64,000 bases of DNA from Plantago ovata (lineage: Eukaryota > Streptophyta > Magnoliopsida > Lamiales > Plantaginaceae): contig CM051455.1 in NCBI GenBank assembly GCA_028274465.1, forward strand, positions 123,229,462 through 123,293,461. The letters run 5' to 3'. Positions 59,472-64,000 of the stretch are shown one piece after another. Both the position numbers and the translations under genes were made by a program. The notes beneath the pieces were generated by a model. That model was not told the DNA's origin, searched no databases, and saw only the letters and a program-made list of their open reading frames with translations. Each line of letters opens with the position of its first letter. Position 1 is the first letter of the stretch.

Positions 59472-59849
59472 TTAATCCGCATCCCTTCTGCGTTTCCTTG
59501 AACTCCTGTGCTCTTCTCCCCCTTGAGGTGTAGTGTTGGCAAAAAGATACTCTCGGCGAAGAGTCTTCAAAGCTTCCAACTCCGCTTGCTTAATAGCAAT
59601 CAACTGATCATAATTCTCCAATTGAGTGATGGCAGAGCCAGAGAGCAAACCACCATACACAGTACCATAATCAATATAGATCGGACGAGCAGTGGAAGAA
59701 CCAGGAACAACAAAAGTGGAAGGCTGGGAAGGTGTTGGGTGAACCGCCTCCTGAACCTCAGGCTGAACCCCTTCAAGAACACACGGAAGATCATTGCCAG
59801 GCTTGGAAAGATAAGAGTCCAGAATCTTGATAGACTCAGTGGATTTCAC
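59472..59849 (-). CDS. unrecognised ORF, interrupted upstream by a Copia LTR
   Basis: The frame runs MKSTESIKILDSYLSKP, continuing with PCVLEGVQPEVQEAVHP and a Pro/Ser/Thr-rich part, then ARPIYIDYGTVYGGLL, QLENYDQLIAIKQAELEAL (a likely short coiled coil) and ends HRSSRKRRRDAD. Upstream codons (VARDKLVK) stay open up to the LTR end at 59871, so the Met at 59849 need not be the real start and an N-terminal part may lie beyond the LTR, outside the window. I do not recognise the family; a retroelement gag-like ORF or a truncated host gene are both possible. Confidence 0.35.
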   Translation of the reverse strand: MKSTESIKILDSYLSKPGNDLPCVLEGVQPEVQEAVHPTPSQPSTFVVPGSSTARPIYIDYGTVYGGLLSGSAITQLENYDQLIAIKQAELEALKTLRREYLFANTTPQGGEEHRSSRKRRRDAD

Positions 59850-59870
59850 AAGTTTATCCCTTGCTACAAA

Positions 59871-61987
59871 TGAGTGTAAGAAAATACGCTCAGAGTTACC
59901 CCTAGGGTACGTAGCGGAATTTCAAAATTTTTCTTAACATGCAGGTTAATTGATTATGTATGCCGTATATATTTAAACACGTCAATTAGAAGACTAACCT
60001 TACTTCCAAAGCAGCTTCCAAGTCTTCGTAATAATCCGGTGTATCTTCTCCTTCGTCGAAGTCGAAGATATCTGCAATACTTTGATTATCTGCAAGACAA
60101 TAAAAGTTAGTTTCCAGCTCCTAGAACCTCAACCTTGGTATCCACGAATGAACAACCTATCAGAAAGAATGCTAGGATATTCTTTGTGTGACCAAGAAGA
60201 TGGGGGGGGGGGGGAGGTTTTCCTCCGGCAAGGTGGCGCGCGCGTGTGGCTTATAGAGGAGGGGAGAGCTTTTTATTTTCTCTAAGAAAACTGGGTAGAA
60301 TAATTCTCTAAGAATTGATTGTTCAGAATGTGTGAAAATCTCAGTCAAAAGCTCTCTAATAGTCTACTATATATAGTAGTCAATAGAAGCCTAAAAAATA
60401 AGCAATTAGACTTCGTAAAGGAATAAGAATCTAATTCTTATCGCACTAGGAAACCAATATCAAGTCTAGATTCATTCCCAATCGAATTAAAACTCAATCA
60501 GGAAAATCTAACTTATCCCTTGGACTTCTAATAAGGGAAGGAGTTCGACTCCTTCCCCTATCCCATCTACGCGCGCGCGCGCTCTCCCAGGGGTAATAGG
60601 TGGGTCCCGATTTTGGGACCCACTTATAGTTCTAAGGCAATTCAAACTCCAAGTAGATTTTGTCCATGTGCATATGTTAATTCTAAATTAACATATCCTT
60701 TCAAATCAAACCTCTATTATATTTCCAAAATATAATCTTTAATTGTATATACATAAAATACAATTAATTAGCCAATTCAATTAATAATTCCAAATCATTA
60801 ATTGAGCCACTAAATATTATAACTAATTCCAAATCAATTATAATCCATCAATCACAATTAATACCAAATCAATTGCGATTCCATCTTCAAGGATATTCGG
60901 ATAAGCTGAATCACCACATAGTGTGACCCATAGGGCCTCATTGTATTAAGCAAGTCCTAGACAAGGCAAAATGGAATTCCTATACGGTTCCATTTGCAAT
61001 ATTAATACATGAGGACGTTTGAGAGGTTTCTCAAAGCAAATCCTTTCGTTGTGAAGCCTGTTGCGCTCAACGCGGCGATGGTAACGTCCCTTCATATGAC
61101 TTGCTCGAATGTATCTAGGATCGATGAAGTGTCTATCCCAATAATACATCCACGGGCGTCTTCAGTGAGTTGCATGGTGAATCCAATATCTATTATGACC
61201 ATCATAATGATATTGATACGCTGGCCAACGGTTTTACCAATCACAACTATGAACGACTATGAGCAGTGCTCTCCTGTGCTACACGTGAGAGATGAATTCT
61301 TCACACAATCACTTATCATCCCCATTTGTATGTATCCATAATCCTGGATCGTGTCTTAGGTCAACTGCTTATTCAGAGCTGACATCGACGGGTCCACCAA
61401 GGATATGGGGCAACAAATGTGATGATAAAGTCCTGTAAGTCCAAAGGACGACTGGCATCACTTCGACAACTTACCGGTTCCCATAGACACTTCGGTGTAG
61501 AGTATACATCGATGGGAGTGTCCGGTGGGTACTTCCATTGTTCAATAATCATTATTCGAACAACTATGCGCAGTTATGGGAACGTTTCTTGATTGTCCAA
61601 CAATCCGTTCCGTGGCCGTGGGATCGGCTCACACTTGCTCCAACAAGTATAACCTCCACGCATACTAGTCTCATCTGGTTCATTCAGAGCCCTACATCCG
61701 AGATGAACCTCGACTAGGGAGAGTTTGTGATAGATGATAACTCACATAGCTCCCACTATCTGTGTGATCGGTCATCTATCCGAGGGGACATGTTTAATAT
61801 CAATACAGACAGAAATAGAGATATGACATGCTGCATGCCTGGTGTAATATAAATATGAAAGCGATACTCAATAGTAAAACGACAAACATATATCATATTA
61901 CGTTGACCTGTGTAATAGTACATATATGCCCTCTATAAGGGTTGCATGCCCTTAATAAGGACTGTCTCTAGGACATATACACTATCA
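59871..61987 (-). repeat. 3' LTR (~2.1 kb) of the terminal Copia element
   Basis: It has TG..CA ends on the minus strand. Internal features are a G run (60202-60213), CG-rich runs at about 60237-60244 and 60571-60583, a GTGGGTCCC/GGGACCCAC hairpin near 60601-60627, and a 'ttccgctacg' phrase near its 3' end equivalent to 'cttccgctgc' in the solo LTR. Confidence 0.85.
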
Positions 61988-62001
61988 ATCTCCCACTTGG
62001 A

Positions 62002-63947
62002 CTAGAGCCAGTCACCTTTATGCCTAATACCTAGATTAGCATAATGTCTTAAGTGGACATCCACTGATAAGACCTTGGTGAAAGGATCTGCCACGTTGTC
62101 CGTGGTAGAGACACGTTCTATACTAACTTCTCCTCTATCAATAATCTCACGTATAACGTGATACTTTCTAAGTACATGTTTGTTCTTGTTTGTAGATCTA
62201 GGCTCCTTAGCTTGAGCGACGGCGCCCGTATTATCCCAATAAATCGTTATTGGACTAGGAGCAGGAACAACCCTCAATTCCTTCAAGAACTCTGAAATTC
62301 AAACAGCTTCTTTCGATGCTTCTGATTCAGTAATGCACTCGGCTTCTGTGGATGAGTCAGCAATCGTGGCTTGCTGAGAACTCTTCCAACAGATAGCTCC
62401 TCCGTTCAATTTGAATACGTATCCTGTCTGTGACTCAAAGTCATCAGGATCTGATTCAAATCCAGCGTCGACATAACCAGACATCTTTAATTCTGGTTCT
62501 CCATCAAACACCAAGAACATCTCTTTAGTCCGTCGAAGGTACTTAAGATTGTTCTATACAGCTGTCCAGTGAGGTACTCCTGGATTCTGTTGGTGTCGAC
62601 AAGTGACACTAAGCGCATACGCCACATCGGGCCTTGTGCAATTCATTGCACACAATATAGACTCTACTGCCGAAGCATAGGGCACACGACTCATTGCATT
62701 TCTTTCTTCATCAGTTTTAGGACTATCCTTAACTGATAAGACAATCCCATGCCTAGCTGCGAGAAAGCCTCTCTTTGAGTCGTCCATCTTATAACGCTTC
62801 AGTATTTTGTTGATGTAGGTGGACTGTGTCAATCCTAACATCCCCTTGGATATATCTCTATAGATCTTGATCCCTAGGATGTAGTTCGCTTCACCCAAGT
62901 CCTTCATCGAGAAGGTACTTGATAACCAAACTTTAGTCTCTTCTAGCATAGAGACATTGTTTCCCATGATCAAAATGTCATCATCATAAATGATCATGAA
63001 AACGACTCCCTTGTCGCTGTGCCTAGTGTAGACACAGGGATCTTCCTTGCTTCTGATGAAGACAAATGATTTGACAGCTTCATCAAAGCGGATATTCCAG
63101 CTCCTAGACGCTTGCTTTAGCCTATAGATGGATCTTTGTGATTTGCATACAGCAGTCGGCCTGGTTTTACTAATAAAACCTTCCGGCTGTACCATATAGA
63201 CCTCTTCCTCAAGGTTGCCATTGAGGAAGGCAGTCTTTACATCCATCTGCCAGATATCATAATCATAGTAGGCAGCTATCGCAAGTAGAATTCGAATGGA
63301 CTTCAATTTTTCTACCGGTGAAAAGGTTTCATCGTAATCGATGCCATACCTTTGTGTATAGCCTTTCGCCACAAGTCTAGCCTTGTGCGTTTGTACCTTG
63401 CCATCGGCATCTGTCTTTTGTTTGAAGACCCATTTGCACCCAATAGGTCTAACCCATTGGGGCAAGTCTACCAAGTTCCAAACTTGGTTCAGGTACATGG
63501 AGTCAATTCCAATTCCATGGCCTCTTGCCATTTGTCTGAGTCAATATCAATTATTTCCTGTTTGTAGGTCTCGGGATCTTCCCGATCTGATAAGCCGACA
63601 TCAAGTTCACTGATGTCTTCTATCATAAGGCTTTGCTTCTGAGGTCCTCTTAGGATCCTCTTCGACCTACGGAGCTCGACTGGTTCTGGTGCTTTTCCTT
63701 TCTGGCTTCGTGTAACACGAACATTATCAGTGGGAACTGATGCAGCTGGTCGCGACCCGCGACCCTGTTCCCTAGCGGGAGGATGCTCTTGTGCAACTTG
63801 TTGCACATGTTGATTGACAACGGGTTCTATTGGTGTGGTTTCAACTGTTGATCTAATCACAGGACTCCCACTGACTATGACATGCCTAGCAAGTGTCATA
63901 TCATTACCCTTGTCTGCTTCCAAAGCTCCCACTGAACTTGAGTCCAA
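62002..63947 (-). pseudogene. Copia pol remnant: integrase C-terminus, RT, RNase H
   Basis: From 63947: a Ser/Thr/Val-rich integrase tail, then RRSKRILRGPQKQ and DKWQEAMELEL, with a frameshift near 63505. RT follows (QVWNLVDLPQWVRPIGCKWV, ARLVAKGYTQRYGIDYDETF, then FSPVEKLKSIRILLAIAAYY, MDVKTAFLNGNLEEEVYM). Its catalytic motif reads IIYDDDILIMG, so YVDD has become YDDD. RNase H has SGYVDAGFESD, SSTEAECI, and IYWDNTGAVAQA to VADPFTKVLS, broken by stops near 62553 and 62287. The order and motifs are unmistakably Copia. The element looks inactive. Confidence 0.9.
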
Positions 63948-64000
63948 ATCAGATGATTTAGAGAACTCATGTTCGCGCGTGTCAAAGTCTTGAATTTCTT

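Larger units (their letters stand above)
59871..64000 (-). mobile_element. Ty1/Copia element with ~2.1-kb LTR, 3' part (runs off window)
   Basis: On the minus strand, pol (integrase tail, RT, RNase H) is followed by a polypurine tract (AAGTGGGAGAT, about 61988-61998) and the 3' LTR (61987 down to 59871; starts TGATAGTGTATATG, ends ACACTCA). The LTR start matches the nested solo LTR at 45592. The 5-mer next to the LTR end is ACAAA (59866-59870); its partner should lie beyond 64000. RT text such as SKRGFL..RHGI..S and the very long LTR suggest the Angela/BARE-1 lineage (inference). Confidence 0.9.

Overview
This is nuclear DNA from a flowering plant, most likely a eudicot. The evidence is intron-rich genes with GT-AG borders, plant-specific families (S40/DUF584, type I MADS, a plant NAD kinase homologue), a tail-anchored cytochrome b5, and dense plant transposable elements (Ty1/Copia, Ty3 and LINE-like scraps, CACTA, hAT, Mutator-like, Helitron, Stowaway- and Tourist-like MITEs). 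The species cannot be fixed from the sequence alone.

Four loci look like intact genes. They are a single-exon S40 senescence-regulator-like gene (12886-13467, minus); a 12-exon gene for a 686-residue conserved-looking protein of unknown function (15878-22226, minus), for which every splice junction can be placed; a short type I (M-gamma, AGL80-like) MADS-box gene (24177-24596, minus); and a three-exon cytochrome b5 gene (36911-38471, plus).

Layout. 1-2330: LTR-like repeat. 3468-9203: non-autonomous CACTA element with a matching TAT target duplication, holding a hAT-type MITE and a 1.5-kb solo LTR. 9204-25480: gene island with two Stowaway-like MITEs. 25744-29939: MITE, a second solo LTR of the same family in inverse orientation, a Mutator-like element with a GC-rich core, and a decayed hAT transposase. 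31932-35335: Helitron with reiterated ends and a long internal minisatellite. 36911-38471: cytochrome b5. 39384-40793: Ty3 and LINE scraps. 40938-56490: remains of a plastid-type NAD kinase (NADK2-like) gene on the minus strand, whose exons are pulled apart by an 8.5-kb Copia element (itself split by a 1.9-kb solo LTR) and by a 5-kb block of Copia pol plus a GDSL-lipase fragment. 57165-59849: minisatellite, Tourist-like MITE and an unrecognised ORF. 59871-64000: 3' part of a minus-strand Copia element with a 2.1-kb LTR, running off the window.

The genes do not form a pathway. The main story is layered transposon insertion: a recognisable NAD kinase gene has been split into three exon islands spread over 15.5 kb and has picked up stops, a frameshifting insertion and a deletion. 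Nothing here is clearly a new biological system. The best leads are the 686-residue unknown protein, the GDSL fragment next to an LTR-like sequence, the Helitron with duplicated ends, and the NAD kinase pseudogene.
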